Below, piece after piece: positions 14,778 through 22,187 of a stretch of DNA of 27,464 nt. A program made the translations under genes and the position numbers. Source of the stretch: CAZHDI01 sp964531285. Lineage in GTDB: Bacteria; Pseudomonadota; Alphaproteobacteria; JAJFIK01. The notes beneath the pieces are model-generated. The model was given only the letters and a program-made list of their open reading frames with translations. It ran no database searches and was not told the DNA's origin. The stretch spans positions 1 to 27,464 of the forward strand of contig CAZHDI010000042.1 in the NCBI GenBank assembly GCA_964531285.1, written 5' to 3'. Numbering within the stretch: the stretch's first letter is position 1; each line of letters starts with the position of its first letter.

Positions 14778-15806
14778 ATGCCATCACGCGAACAGGTTCT
14801 GGTCACCGGCGCATCCGGGTTCATCGCAACGCGGGTGATCGCCGCCCTTCTTCTCAAGGGCTATGCGGTGCGCGGCACGCTGCGCTCGCTGAACCGCGCC
14901 TCCCATGTCGAAGCCCTCATTCGCGGCCAGGGCGCGCCCACCGACGGGCTGACCTTCGCCGCCGCCGACCTGACCGGCGACGCAGGCTGGACCGAAGCGG
15001 CCGCCGGGTGCCCCTTCGTGATGCATATGGCCTCGCCCCTGCCGCTGCGCCGTCCCAAGGATGAAATGGCGCTGATCGGCCCGGCCCGGGACGGCACGCT
15101 CCGCGCGCTGACCGCTGCCGCGCAGGCCGGCGCGCGCCGGGTGGTGCTGACCTCTTCCGTCGCCGCCATCGCTTACGGCACCGGCGGCAGCACGACGCCC
15201 TTCACGGAGGAAGACTGGTCGGTCATCGAGAGTGACGATATCGGCTCATACGAGAAATCCAAGACGCTGGCCGAACGCGCCGCCTGGGAGTTCCAGGCCC
15301 GCCATGGCGGGTTCGAATTGACCACGGTGAACCCATCGCTGGTCCTGGGACCGGTCCTGGAAAAGGATTACGGCTCATCGGCCGAGGTCATCCGCCAACT
15401 GATTTCCGGCCAGTTGCCGGTTGCCCCGCGCCTGGAATATCCGATTGTCGATGTGCGCGACGTGGCGGACATGCATGTGCGCGCGCTCGAAACCCCGGCG
15501 GCCGCCGGCGAGCGCTTTATCGCCGCGTCGAACACCTACAGCTTCCTGGAGATGGGCCGTATCCTGAAGGACACCATACCGGAGATCGCCCGGCGCGTGC
15601 CCACACGCCAGGCGCCGGATTGGATGATCCGGCTTCTGGGCAAGGTCGATCCGTCCGTCGGCGGCATACTGTTCGAGCTTGGCAAGAGCCGGCCCGTCTC
15701 CCATGACAAAGCCAGCCGGATGCTGGGCTGGCAACCGCGCCCGGATGTGGACACCATCGTGTCCACCGCCCGCAGCATGATCGAGCACGGCATCGTTAAA
15801 GTGTAA
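14778..15806 (+). CDS. Extended SDR reductase, dihydroflavonol-reductase-like
   Basis: NAD(P)-dependent oxidoreductase of the extended short-chain dehydrogenase class, 342 residues, cytoplasmic. The Rossmann motif TGASGFIATRVI is at the N-terminus with an early arginine pattern (RGTLRSLNR) that favours NADP. The catalytic Tyr and Lys sit in YEKSK, preceded by VVLTSSVAAIAYG. NPSLVLGP and the substrate region follow. Its closest named relatives are dihydroflavonol 4-reductase and aldehyde/ketone reductases, so an aldehyde or ketone substrate is likely but unknown. GGAGGGG lies just upstream of both ATG 14773 (out of frame) and ATG 14778. It is separated from rpmE by 112 bases and converges on rcdA. 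Confidence 0.88.
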   Translation: MPSREQVLVTGASGFIATRVIAALLLKGYAVRGTLRSLNRASHVEALIRGQGAPTDGLTFAAADLTGDAGWTEAAAGCPFVMHMASPLPLRRPKDEMALIGPARDGTLRALTAAAQAGARRVVLTSSVAAIAYGTGGSTTPFTEEDWSVIESDDIGSYEKSKTLAERAAWEFQARHGGFELTTVNPSLVLGPVLEKDYGSSAEVIRQLISGQLPVAPRLEYPIVDVRDVADMHVRALETPAAAGERFIAASNTYSFLEMGRILKDTIPEIARRVPTRQAPDWMIRLLGKVDPSVGGILFELGKSRPVSHDKASRMLGWQPRPDVDTIVSTARSMIEHGIVKV

Positions 15807-15825
15807 GGATCTCGGGTAAGCCGGT

Positions 15826-16359
15826 CTAACCCTGTGCGAAGGCCGCGGCGATCCGATTGTGCTGGGTCTGGACCGTATCGGCGGGATCATCGGACGTATC
15901 GCCGCCGCGCCGGTACATCATCCGGTCGAGCCGGTCGACGCGGTCGTAAAGACGCTCCGAGCGCTCCAGAAGATCGATCAGCATCTCAGGCAACTCATCC
16001 ACCGCTTCGAGCGGCGTGCCCCGGCAGATTTCCTGGGCGCCGAGACGGTATTTGTCCTGGCACGCCTCATCGGGCGTCATTTCCCCCTCGCGGATGGCCT
16101 TTTGCACCAGGAGCCAGGAGGCCACCTGCATCAGCCGCGTCGTCAGACGCATGGACTCGCCAGCATAGGCCAGCGCACCCTTGCGGGACAGCATCCGGGA
16201 TTCTTCCCGGCCCGGACCATCCAGATAGGATGCGGTTTCCTCCACCATCGCCATACCGTCGGCGAAGGTCCGTTCGAACAATTCGGATTGTGCAAAATCG
16301 CCCACCGCTACCGTCCATTCATCGCTTGCGATGACCGCGTTCAAATCGATGTCGCTCAT
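15826..16359 (-). CDS. rcdA: RcdA family protein (DUF1465)
   Basis: Homologue of RcdA, the adaptor that in Caulobacter helps deliver the cell-cycle regulator CtrA and other substrates to the ClpXP protease; the Pfam family is DUF1465. It has 177 residues, all predicted helical and cytoplasmic. Recognisable stretches are FAQSELFERTFADGM with the following VEETASYLDG, then a central MRLTTRLMQVASWLLVQKA, EGEMTPDEA and YRLGAQEICRG. The C-terminal SERLYDRVDRLDRMMY helix is followed by a polar tail. The start is ATG 16359; the ribosome site is weak. It lies downstream of DUF1192 on the same strand. The family identification is from recognised sequence features; function by analogy with Caulobacter is inference. 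Confidence 0.85.
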   Translation of the reverse strand: MSDIDLNAVIASDEWTVAVGDFAQSELFERTFADGMAMVEETASYLDGPGREESRMLSRKGALAYAGESMRLTTRLMQVASWLLVQKAIREGEMTPDEACQDKYRLGAQEICRGTPLEAVDELPEMLIDLLERSERLYDRVDRLDRMMYRRGGDTSDDPADTVQTQHNRIAAAFAQG

Positions 16360-16452
16360 GTGGTTATCCGGGCCCCCTAGACATGGATGCGTATCACGGG
16401 CGCCAAGGGTGCAAGGGGCAGGCCAGTCTCACCTGTCCTGCCGCTGGATGTG

Positions 16453-16644
16453 TCATCCGGTCTTGAAGAGGCTCTCGGCGGTCGACCGCGCGCCGCGCTT
16501 GGCATCGAGCATGTCGCGGCAGCGCTCGATCTCAGCGGCCAGCACGGCCATCCGCGCTTCGAGGTCGGTCTCGGAAAACAGGGATAAATCATCGACAAGG
16601 GGCTGGATCGCGCCGCCCCTGATCCGCGGTTCATCGGCTTCCAT
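16453..16644 (-). CDS. DUF1192 family small protein
   Basis: Short cytoplasmic protein of 63 residues, matching the DUF1192 pattern: a polar start, a DLSLFSETDLEARMAVL segment, then AEIERCRDMLDAKRGARSTAESLFK, mostly helical. Function is unknown. GGAGG lies five bases before ATG 16644, so the start is well supported. It is followed on the same strand, after 93 bases, by rcdA, and is divergent from the quinone oxidoreductase, with a perfect dyad between them. The 93-base gap to rcdA holds a short inverted repeat (GGCAGG at 16417-16422, CCTGCC at 16437-16442) of uncertain meaning. Confidence 0.85.
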   Translation of the reverse strand: MEADEPRIRGGAIQPLVDDLSLFSETDLEARMAVLAAEIERCRDMLDAKRGARSTAESLFKTG

Positions 16645-16666
16645 GCTGTCCTCCCGTCTTCCGTCT

Positions 16667-16690
16667 CAGACTATAGGACGAAATAGTCTG
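16667..16690. promoter_or_regulatory. Perfect operator-like dyad
   Basis: CAGACTAT and ATAGTCTG, an exact 8-bp inverted repeat with an 8-bp spacer, lie in the 116-bp divergent region between DUF1192 and the quinone oxidoreductase. The left arm gives TATAGT on the minus strand, five of six to a -10 box, though no matching -35 is clear. The geometry suits a dimeric transcription factor acting on one or both genes. Confidence 0.55.
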
Positions 16691-16760
16691 CGCCGAAGCG
16701 GGACGGCATTCAATCATGTCGTAGTATCGCGCCCGCGACGCAAAAGGAGGAGCTGCCGGA

Positions 16761-17759
16761 ATGGCTGATTTACCCGCGACAATGACCGCCATCGAGATTT
16801 CCGAACCGGGCGGCCCGGAGGTCCTGCGCCCCGTCACCCGGCCCTGTCCGCGCCCCGCAGCGGGACAGGTTGTCGTCAAAGTGGCCGCCGCCGGGGTCAA
16901 CCGCGCCGATATCGTCCAGCGCATGGGGTTCTACCCGGCCCCGCCGGGCGCCTCGGACATTCCGGGTCTCGAGGTGGTCGGCACGGTCGCGGCCCTCGGC
17001 GAGGGCGTCAGCGGCTGGCAGGAGGGCGATCTGACGGGCGCCATTATGGGCGGGGGCGGCTATGCCGAGTATGCCGTCATCGATGCCGATACCGCGCTGC
17101 CCTGCCCCAAGGGCCTGGATGTCCAGGGCTTTGCGACCCTGCCCGAGACGGTCATGACGGTGTGGACGAATGTCTTCGACCGGGCCCGGCTCCAGCCCGG
17201 CGAACGGTTTCTGATTCATGGCGGGACGAGCGGCATCGGGGTCTCGGCGATCCAGATGGCCAAGGCCCATGGCGCCGCGGTTTTCGCCACCGCGGGCAAC
17301 GACGCGAAATGCGCGGTGTGCCGGGATCTCGGCGCGGACCGGGCGATCAACTACCGGACCGAGGACTTCGTGGAGATCGTCAAGGCGGAGACCGGCGGCA
17401 AAGGCGTCGATGTGATCCTGGATATGGTGGGCGGCGATTATGTGGAGCGCAACATGAAGGCGCTCGCCGTCGAAGGGCGGATGGTCAACATTGCCTTCCA
17501 AAAAGGCTCGAAGGTCGAACTCAACCTGATGCCGGTGATGCTCAAGCGCTTGGCGCTGATGGGCTCCACCTTGCGCGCCCGGCCCGTGGCCGATAAGGCG
17601 GCCATCGCCGAAATGGTGCGCACGCGCGTCTGGCCCTGGGTCGAAGCGGGCCGGGTCAAACCCGTGCTCGACAGCACGTTTGCCTTGAGCGCAGCCGCCG
17701 AGGCGCACCGGAAAATGGAAGACAGCAGCCATATCGGGAAAATTCTCCTGATCCCATGA
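16761..17759 (+). CDS. NAD(P)H-quinone oxidoreductase, PIG3 type
   Basis: Zinc-free medium-chain dehydrogenase/reductase, 332 residues, similar to the PIG3/Qor group that reduces quinones with NADPH. Motifs in order are GVNRADIVQRMGFY near the N-terminus with YPAPPGASDIPGLEVVG, GGGGYAEYAV, LPETVMTVWTNVF, and the cofactor motif HGGTSGIGVSAIQ. INYRTEDF and the C-terminal DSSHIGKILLIP complete the fold. The metal-binding cysteines of alcohol dehydrogenases are missing, as expected. A strong AAAAGGAGG ribosome site lies ten bases before ATG 16761. It faces DUF1192 across the dyad; stress-linked regulation is possible but not shown. Confidence 0.93.
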   Translation: MADLPATMTAIEISEPGGPEVLRPVTRPCPRPAAGQVVVKVAAAGVNRADIVQRMGFYPAPPGASDIPGLEVVGTVAALGEGVSGWQEGDLTGAIMGGGGYAEYAVIDADTALPCPKGLDVQGFATLPETVMTVWTNVFDRARLQPGERFLIHGGTSGIGVSAIQMAKAHGAAVFATAGNDAKCAVCRDLGADRAINYRTEDFVEIVKAETGGKGVDVILDMVGGDYVERNMKALAVEGRMVNIAFQKGSKVELNLMPVMLKRLALMGSTLRARPVADKAAIAEMVRTRVWPWVEAGRVKPVLDSTFALSAAAEAHRKMEDSSHIGKILLIP

Positions 17760-17773
17760 CCGCAGGAAAATCG

Positions 17774-17802
17774 TTTTCAAGCGACCGGGACGTGCCTATA
17801 TA
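17774..17802 (+). promoter_or_regulatory. Probable trcR promoter
   Basis: TTTTCA (17774-17779), 17 bases, then TATATA (17797-17802), four or five matches per box, in an AT-rich patch of a GC-rich genome. Transcription would start near 17809, giving a leader of about 133 bases before trcR. Confidence 0.55.
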
Positions 17803-17815
17803 AAGTCAGACTTCC

Positions 17816-17914
17816 ATGAAAACATGCGTTGCATGGAGGGCGCGGGGCGGACAGACCCCGCGCGCGGCCCATCGCTATTGGGGATCCATGATCCCGGCGG
17901 GGCACGCCCAATAA
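17816..17914 (+). CDS. Possible 32-residue leader ORF before trcR
   Basis: An open frame from ATG to TAA inside the predicted trcR leader: MKTCVAWRARGG at its start and PAGHAQ at its end. It has no Shine-Dalgarno, but the predicted transcript start lies only about seven bases upstream, so leaderless translation is conceivable. It spans both leader hairpins. Coding status is unproven and chance is a real alternative. Confidence 0.22.
   Translation: MKTCVAWRARGGQTPRAAHRYWGSMIPAGHAQ
17840..17895 (+). promoter_or_regulatory. Two hairpins in the trcR leader
   Basis: The first hairpin is a perfect 8-bp stem GCGCGGGG / CCCCGCGC (17840-17847 and 17856-17863) with an 8-base loop. The second is GGGATC-CAT-GATCCC (17881-17895), a perfect 6-bp stem. 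Both lie between the predicted promoter and the trcR ribosome site. No T-run follows either, so they are more likely leader structure than simple terminators. Confidence 0.5.
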
Positions 17915-17941
17915 GCGAACAAGAGTGACCAGGAGACCCCT

Positions 17942-18685
17942 ATGGCCAACCCTCTGATGCCAAAGGCAACCGCCGTTTGGCTCGTCGAGAACACTGCCCT
18001 CACCTTCGAGCAGATCGCCGATTTCTGCGGCCTGCACAGCCTTGAGGTCAAAGGCATCGCCGACGGCGATGTGGCGCAGGGGATCAAGGGCCTTGACCCG
18101 GTGGCCAACGGGCAGTTGAGCCGCGACGAACTGGACAAGGCCCAGGCCGATCCCTCTCACAAGCTGGTGCTGAACAAGGCGCGCGTCGTGCTGCCCGAGC
18201 CCAAGCGCAAAGGCCCGCGTTATACGCCGGTGTCGCGCCGCCAGGACCGCCCCGACGCGATCATGTGGCTGGTGCGCCATCATCCCGAATTGACCGACGC
18301 CCAGATCTCCAAGCTGATCGGCACCACCAAACCGACCATCACGGCGGTGCGCGACCGGACCCACTGGAATGCGTCCAATCTCAAGCCGGTGGACCCGGTG
18401 ACCCTGGGCCTGTGCAGCCAGCTCGATCTCGATGCAGCGGTTCAGAAGGCCGCGGACCGCCGGGCCAAGGATCCCAATTACGTGCCGCCCCAGCCCGAAG
18501 AAGCCCTGCGCCCGATCGACGAGACCTTGGGCGAGGGCGAGGACGACCAGTTCGGCCGGGAGCGCGCGCCGGTGTTCGATCCGGATGTGTTCGGATCGTC
18601 CGAAACCGACACGCCCAATCCGGACCCGAGCGGTGCCGAAGTGGATCACGACCCCGTGCGTGCCGTGTTCGGCGACAAGGAGTGA
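17942..18685 (+). CDS. trcR: RNA-polymerase-tracking transcription factor TrcR (DUF1013)
   Basis: Alphaproteobacterial transcription factor, DUF1013 family; the Caulobacter homologue TrcR travels with RNA polymerase and affects cell-cycle gene expression. It has 247 residues. An N-terminal helix-turn-helix-like region (MPKATAVWLVENTALTFEQI, then ADFCGLHSLEVKGIADG) is followed by a linker (KARVVLPEPKRKGPRYTPVS). A second such region carries RPDAIMWLVRHHPELTDAQI, then SKLIGTTKPTITAVRDRTHW. The C-terminal 60 residues are acidic and probably disordered. AGGAG lies just upstream of ATG 17942. The leader is unusually structured. The protein converges on DUF4386 with four bases between stop codons. 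The family call is strong; the role is by analogy. Confidence 0.88.
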   Translation: MANPLMPKATAVWLVENTALTFEQIADFCGLHSLEVKGIADGDVAQGIKGLDPVANGQLSRDELDKAQADPSHKLVLNKARVVLPEPKRKGPRYTPVSRRQDRPDAIMWLVRHHPELTDAQISKLIGTTKPTITAVRDRTHWNASNLKPVDPVTLGLCSQLDLDAAVQKAADRRAKDPNYVPPQPEEALRPIDETLGEGEDDQFGRERAPVFDPDVFGSSETDTPNPDPSGAEVDHDPVRAVFGDKE

Positions 18686-18689
18686 CCAG

Positions 18690-19421
18690 TCAGGCGGCGC
18701 CGGATGTCTCTTGCGCCGCCCTCATCGCGTCCCAACGGCGCGGATCGATCCCGCGGATCAACAGCCACAGACAGGCCGCCCCTTCGGCGATCAACGCCGG
18801 GACAATGACCAGCATGGCGGCGATCCCGCCATAGGGACCGTAATCGCTGACCAGGATCGCGCCGAACCCGTCAAGCGTATAGGCGACGCCCGCGATGATC
18901 AGCCCGATGCCGATCAGGGACGGCAGGAACGGGGCGCGGATGATCAGCCCGCCGAGCAGCACCAGATGCAGGCCGAAATAGATCAGCGAGATGGTAAAGC
19001 CGGTCTGAAACGCCTCCAGCCGTTCATAAATCAGCGTTGCTGACGGCGGGCCGTCCGTGCTGACCATGGCCAGCGCATCCACCAGATCGAACAGCACAAC
19101 GGCAAAAACGGCCGTGTAAAACAGCCGCATCAAAGCGCTGAGCAGAGACAGGCGTGCATCGACCGGCTGCAACAGCACGAACAGCGCCCAACTGATCAGC
19201 ACATCGAAGAACAGCACCAGGACGAAAGCCGCGATCCCCAAACGGAACACCCCTGTCGAGGCCTGGAGATTGGTCAGGGTCGCGCCGGGATCGTCCGCGA
19301 CGAAAACGCCGCCAACCGCGCTGAAATTGGCGAAAATCGCCAGGATGAAGATCATCAAATAGCTGAATCCCGCCAGTCGGGCATAGCCCAGTGCCTGGCG
19401 CGCCGTTGTAATGGGTTCCAT
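18690..19421 (-). CDS. DUF4386 six-helix membrane protein
   Basis: Integral membrane protein of 243 residues with six predicted helices: YARLAGFSYLMIFILAIFA, FRLGIAAFVLVLFFDVLISW, LMRLFYTAVFAVVLFDLVDA, FTISLIYFGLHLVLLGGLII, SLIGIGLIIAGVAYTLDGFG and AAMLVIVPALIAEGAACLWL. The first two segments with the intervening FxxGIAA pattern match DUF4386, a family without a known function. The start is ATG 19421 with AAGGGGA about eight bases upstream; an upstream frame reaching 19544 overlaps the next gene and has no similarity. It follows the nucleoside deoxyribosyltransferase gene by 19 bases on the same strand, so the two are probably cotranscribed. Confidence 0.85.
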   Translation of the reverse strand: MEPITTARQALGYARLAGFSYLMIFILAIFANFSAVGGVFVADDPGATLTNLQASTGVFRLGIAAFVLVLFFDVLISWALFVLLQPVDARLSLLSALMRLFYTAVFAVVLFDLVDALAMVSTDGPPSATLIYERLEAFQTGFTISLIYFGLHLVLLGGLIIRAPFLPSLIGIGLIIAGVAYTLDGFGAILVSDYGPYGGIAAMLVIVPALIAEGAACLWLLIRGIDPRRWDAMRAAQETSGAA

Positions 19422-19440
19422 CGTTCCGTCCCCTTGCGCC

Positions 19441-20052
19441 TCAAGGTGCATCACCGGCGAAGCGCCGCCGCACCCTCTCGACCGCCCGATCGGCGGCTTC
19501 CTCCAATGTCGCGCAGACCGCGCCGCCCGTCTTTTCGATGGCATGGGTGATCATCAGATTGTCCGCCAGCCCAAAGGCCTCGACCATGGTGCCGTCGGGC
19601 GCGCGCAGCACCTCGGCCTCAAGATGGCCTTCCGCACCGCCGAAATGATCCTCCAGAACCCGCGCCTCGAAGGGGCGCGGATCGTCCGTGTACCCGAAAA
19701 TGAGCACATCGTCGCCGCTCATCGCCAAGGCGCTCATGAACCCCATTTCGAAGGCCGTGCCCACATCCATCGACGGCCCGTGATAAGGCGTCATATTCGC
19801 CAGGATCAGCCCCACCTGCCCGGGCGCGGCACAGGCGGCCATCAGATCCTCATTGGCCCGGGCGATCGCATGCGCGAAGGCACGGTGATCGGGATAGGCG
19901 CCCGGATCCAGAACATTGTCGAGCGGGAAAATCCCGACGATTCCGCGCGCCGCGAGTATCGCCTTCTTGGCCTCGCCGCGGGCGTGCGCATCGGGAAAAA
20001 ACACGTCCGGACCGGCCAGATAGCCGTGAATCGGGGGCATGGCGGTGCGCAT
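19441..20052 (-). CDS. Nucleoside 2-deoxyribosyltransferase family protein
   Basis: Member of the family that cleaves the N-glycosidic bond of 2'-deoxynucleosides and moves the sugar to another base, or simply hydrolyses it, as in nucleotide salvage. It has 203 residues, probably cytoplasmic. The N-terminal HGYLAGPDVFFPDA resembles the substrate loop of the family. NMTPYHGPSMDVGTAFEMGF contains the catalytic glutamate in GTAFEMG. Some relatives act on DMB, HMP-like or modified nucleotides, so the substrate is open. ATG 20052 has AAAGGA eight bases upstream; ATG 20040 would also keep the domain. It is divergent from fabI across a shared promoter region. Confidence 0.87.
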   Translation of the reverse strand: MRTAMPPIHGYLAGPDVFFPDAHARGEAKKAILAARGIVGIFPLDNVLDPGAYPDHRAFAHAIARANEDLMAACAAPGQVGLILANMTPYHGPSMDVGTAFEMGFMSALAMSGDDVLIFGYTDDPRPFEARVLEDHFGGAEGHLEAEVLRAPDGTMVEAFGLADNLMITHAIEKTGGAVCATLEEAADRAVERVRRRFAGDAP

Positions 20053-20082
20053 GGGTGCCGTCCTTTGGCGGGAAACAGCCAT

Positions 20083-20111
20083 TTGGTTCGCTTGACGGCC
20101 ATGCTATAGCA
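20083..20111. promoter_or_regulatory. Divergent promoter with a symmetric extended -10
   Basis: TGCTATAGCA (20102-20111) is a perfect palindrome and reads as an extended -10 (TGC-TATAGC) on both strands. For fabI, TTGGTT at 20083-20088 lies 16 bases before it. The minus-strand gene would start about 45 bases before its ATG with a poor -35. The layout suggests a bidirectional promoter for fabI and the deoxyribosyltransferase gene. Confidence 0.5.
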
Positions 20112-20187
20112 ACGGTCTGTAGGCATAAATGACCGGTACCGACGGCCGTGTGGCGAGACGGGCCCGACATCAGATTGGGGAGATCCA

Positions 20188-21000
20188 ATGGTTGAGAGTG
20201 TCCGCCTGATGGACGGCAAGCGCGGTGTCATCATGGGTGTCGCCAATGACCGGTCCATCGCCTGGGGCATTTCCCAGGCCTGCGCCCTGGGCGGCGCGGA
20301 GCTTGCCTTCACCTATCAGGGCGAGGCGCTGAAAAAGCGGGTCGAGCCTCTGGCGCAGTCGGTCGGCTCCTCCCTGGTGCTGCCCTGCGACGTGACCGAC
20401 ATGACCAGCGTCGATGCGTTGTTCGACCGTCTGGGGTCGGAATGGGGCTCCATCGATTTTCTGGTCCATGCCATCGCGTTTTCCGACAAGGAAGAACTCA
20501 AGGGCCGCTATATCGACACGAGCCTCGAAAACTTCCTGACCACCATGAACATCTCCTGCTATTCGTTCACCGCCGTCGCCCAGCGCGCGGAAAAGCTCAT
20601 GACGAATGGCGGCAGCCTCCTGACCCTGACCTATTTCGGGGCCGAGCGCGTGATGCCGCACTACAATGTCATGGGCGTCGCCAAATCCGCGCTAGAGACC
20701 TCCGTGCGCTATATGGCCGAGGATCTCGGCAAACAGAAGATCCGTGTCAACGCAATTTCCGCCGGTCCGATCAAGACGCTGGCGGCCTCCGGCATCGGCG
20801 ACTTCCGCTATATCCTGAAATGGAACGAGTATAATTCCCCGCTGCGCCGCAATGTGACCATCGAGGAAGTGGGGAACTCAGCGCTTTATCTCCTGTCGGA
20901 TCTCGGGTCGGCGGTCACCGGCGAAGTGCATCACGTGGATTGCGGGTATAATGTCGTCGGCATGAAAGCCGTCGATGCCCCCGACATCTCCGTTACTTAA
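20188..21000 (+). CDS. fabI: Enoyl-ACP reductase (NADH)
   Basis: Catalyses the last step of each fatty acid elongation round, reducing trans-2-enoyl-ACP with NADH; cytoplasmic homotetramer. It has 270 residues. The unusual SDR cofactor motif GVANDRSIAWGI follows the first strand. The catalytic set Tyr149 (LTYFGAERVMP), Tyr159 and Lys166 (YNVMGVAK) matches the E. coli FabI pattern, with HAIAFSDKEELKGRY as the family's loop and TGEVHHVDCGYN near the end. A GGGGAGA ribosome site lies six to seven bases before ATG 20188. aroC starts eight bases after its stop, so they form an operon. Confidence 0.97.
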   Translation: MVESVRLMDGKRGVIMGVANDRSIAWGISQACALGGAELAFTYQGEALKKRVEPLAQSVGSSLVLPCDVTDMTSVDALFDRLGSEWGSIDFLVHAIAFSDKEELKGRYIDTSLENFLTTMNISCYSFTAVAQRAEKLMTNGGSLLTLTYFGAERVMPHYNVMGVAKSALETSVRYMAEDLGKQKIRVNAISAGPIKTLAASGIGDFRYILKWNEYNSPLRRNVTIEEVGNSALYLLSDLGSAVTGEVHHVDCGYNVVGMKAVDAPDISVT

Positions 21001-21008
21001 ACAGTCCC

Positions 21009-22136
21009 ATGTCTGACAACAGTTTCGGCCAATTATTCCGGGTCACCACATGGGGTGAATCCCATGGCCCTGCGCTGGGCTGCGTGATCGACGGCGTGCC
21101 GCCCGGCATTCCTCTGCACACCGATGACATCCAGGCCGATCTCGACCGCCGCCGCCCCGGCCAGTCCCGCCACGTCACCCAGCGGCGCGAGCCTGACCGG
21201 GTCCGGATCGACTCCGGCGTTTTCGAGGATGAGGACACCGGCGGCCCGGTGACCACGGGCACGCCGATCAGCCTGACCATCGAGAATATCGATCAGCGCT
21301 CGAAGGATTACAGCGCCATCAAGGCCCAGTTCCGGCCCGGCCATGCCGACTACACCTATTTCGCCCGCTACGGCGTGCGCGATTATCGCGGGGGCGGACG
21401 GTCGTCGGCACGCGAGACCGCGGCCCGGGTCGCCGCCGGCGCGGTGGCCCGAAAGGTGCTCGCCAGCCTTTATGGCGGCGTGACCGTCCGCGCCGCGCTC
21501 GTCCAGATGGGCACGCAGACCATCGACCGGAGCCGCTGGGACTGGGCGGCGGTCGGCGCCAATCCGTTTTTCTCGCCCGATCCCGGCAGCGTGGCCGACT
21601 GGGAGACCTATCTCGACGGGATCCGCAAGGCCGGATCGTCCGTAGGCGCGGTCATCGAAGTGGTCGCCGAAGGCATCCCGGCCGGGCTTGGCGCGCCGGT
21701 CTATGGCAAGCTGGATGCGGACCTGGCGGCGGCGCTGATGAGCATCAACGCGGTCAAAGGCGTCGAAATCGGCGCCGGGTTCGCCGCGGCGGCCCTCGAC
21801 GGCACCGCCAATGCCGACGAAATGCATATGGGCAATGCCGGCGTGGCGTTTGCCTCGAACCAGGCCGGCGGGGTGTTGGGCGGGATCTCGACCGGCCAAC
21901 CCATCGTCGCGCGCTTTGCGGTCAAGCCGACCTCATCGATCCTGACCCCGCGCCAGTCGATCACCACATCGGGCGCCCCGGCGACCGTCGTGACCAAGGG
22001 GCGCCACGACCCCTGCGTCGGCATCCGGGCCGTGCCCGTGGGCGAGGCCATGATGGCCTGTGTGCTGGCGGATCACGCCTTGCGATTCCGCGCTCAGACC
22101 GGGCGTACAGAGGGCCACATTCCGGGACGCGCCTAA
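21009..22136 (+). CDS. aroC: Chorismate synthase
   Basis: Last step of the shikimate pathway: converts 5-enolpyruvylshikimate 3-phosphate to chorismate using reduced FMN. It has 375 residues, normal for the monofunctional form. Family signatures are WGESHGPALGCVIDGVPPG near the N-terminus, RRRPGQS, FRPGHADYTYFARYGVRDYR, GGGRSSARETAARVAAGA, and in the C-terminal half NQAGGVLGGISTGQPIV and GRHDPCVGIRAVPVGEAM. The gene sits eight bases after fabI; the pairing is common in alphaproteobacteria as I recall it. The following small membrane gene begins 51 bases later on the same strand. Confidence 0.98.
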   Translation: MSDNSFGQLFRVTTWGESHGPALGCVIDGVPPGIPLHTDDIQADLDRRRPGQSRHVTQRREPDRVRIDSGVFEDEDTGGPVTTGTPISLTIENIDQRSKDYSAIKAQFRPGHADYTYFARYGVRDYRGGGRSSARETAARVAAGAVARKVLASLYGGVTVRAALVQMGTQTIDRSRWDWAAVGANPFFSPDPGSVADWETYLDGIRKAGSSVGAVIEVVAEGIPAGLGAPVYGKLDADLAAALMSINAVKGVEIGAGFAAAALDGTANADEMHMGNAGVAFASNQAGGVLGGISTGQPIVARFAVKPTSSILTPRQSITTSGAPATVVTKGRHDPCVGIRAVPVGEAMMACVLADHALRFRAQTGRTEGHIPGRA

Positions 22137-22187
22137 CTCTGTCATGATGCGGCGATGGGGGACCGGATGGGCCAGGGGGGCTAAGGC

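Noticed and set aside
16417..16442. GGCAGG / CCTGCC inverted repeat between rcdA and DUF1192 as a terminator
   Set aside because: The stem is six bases with a 14-base loop and no T-run, too weak to call.
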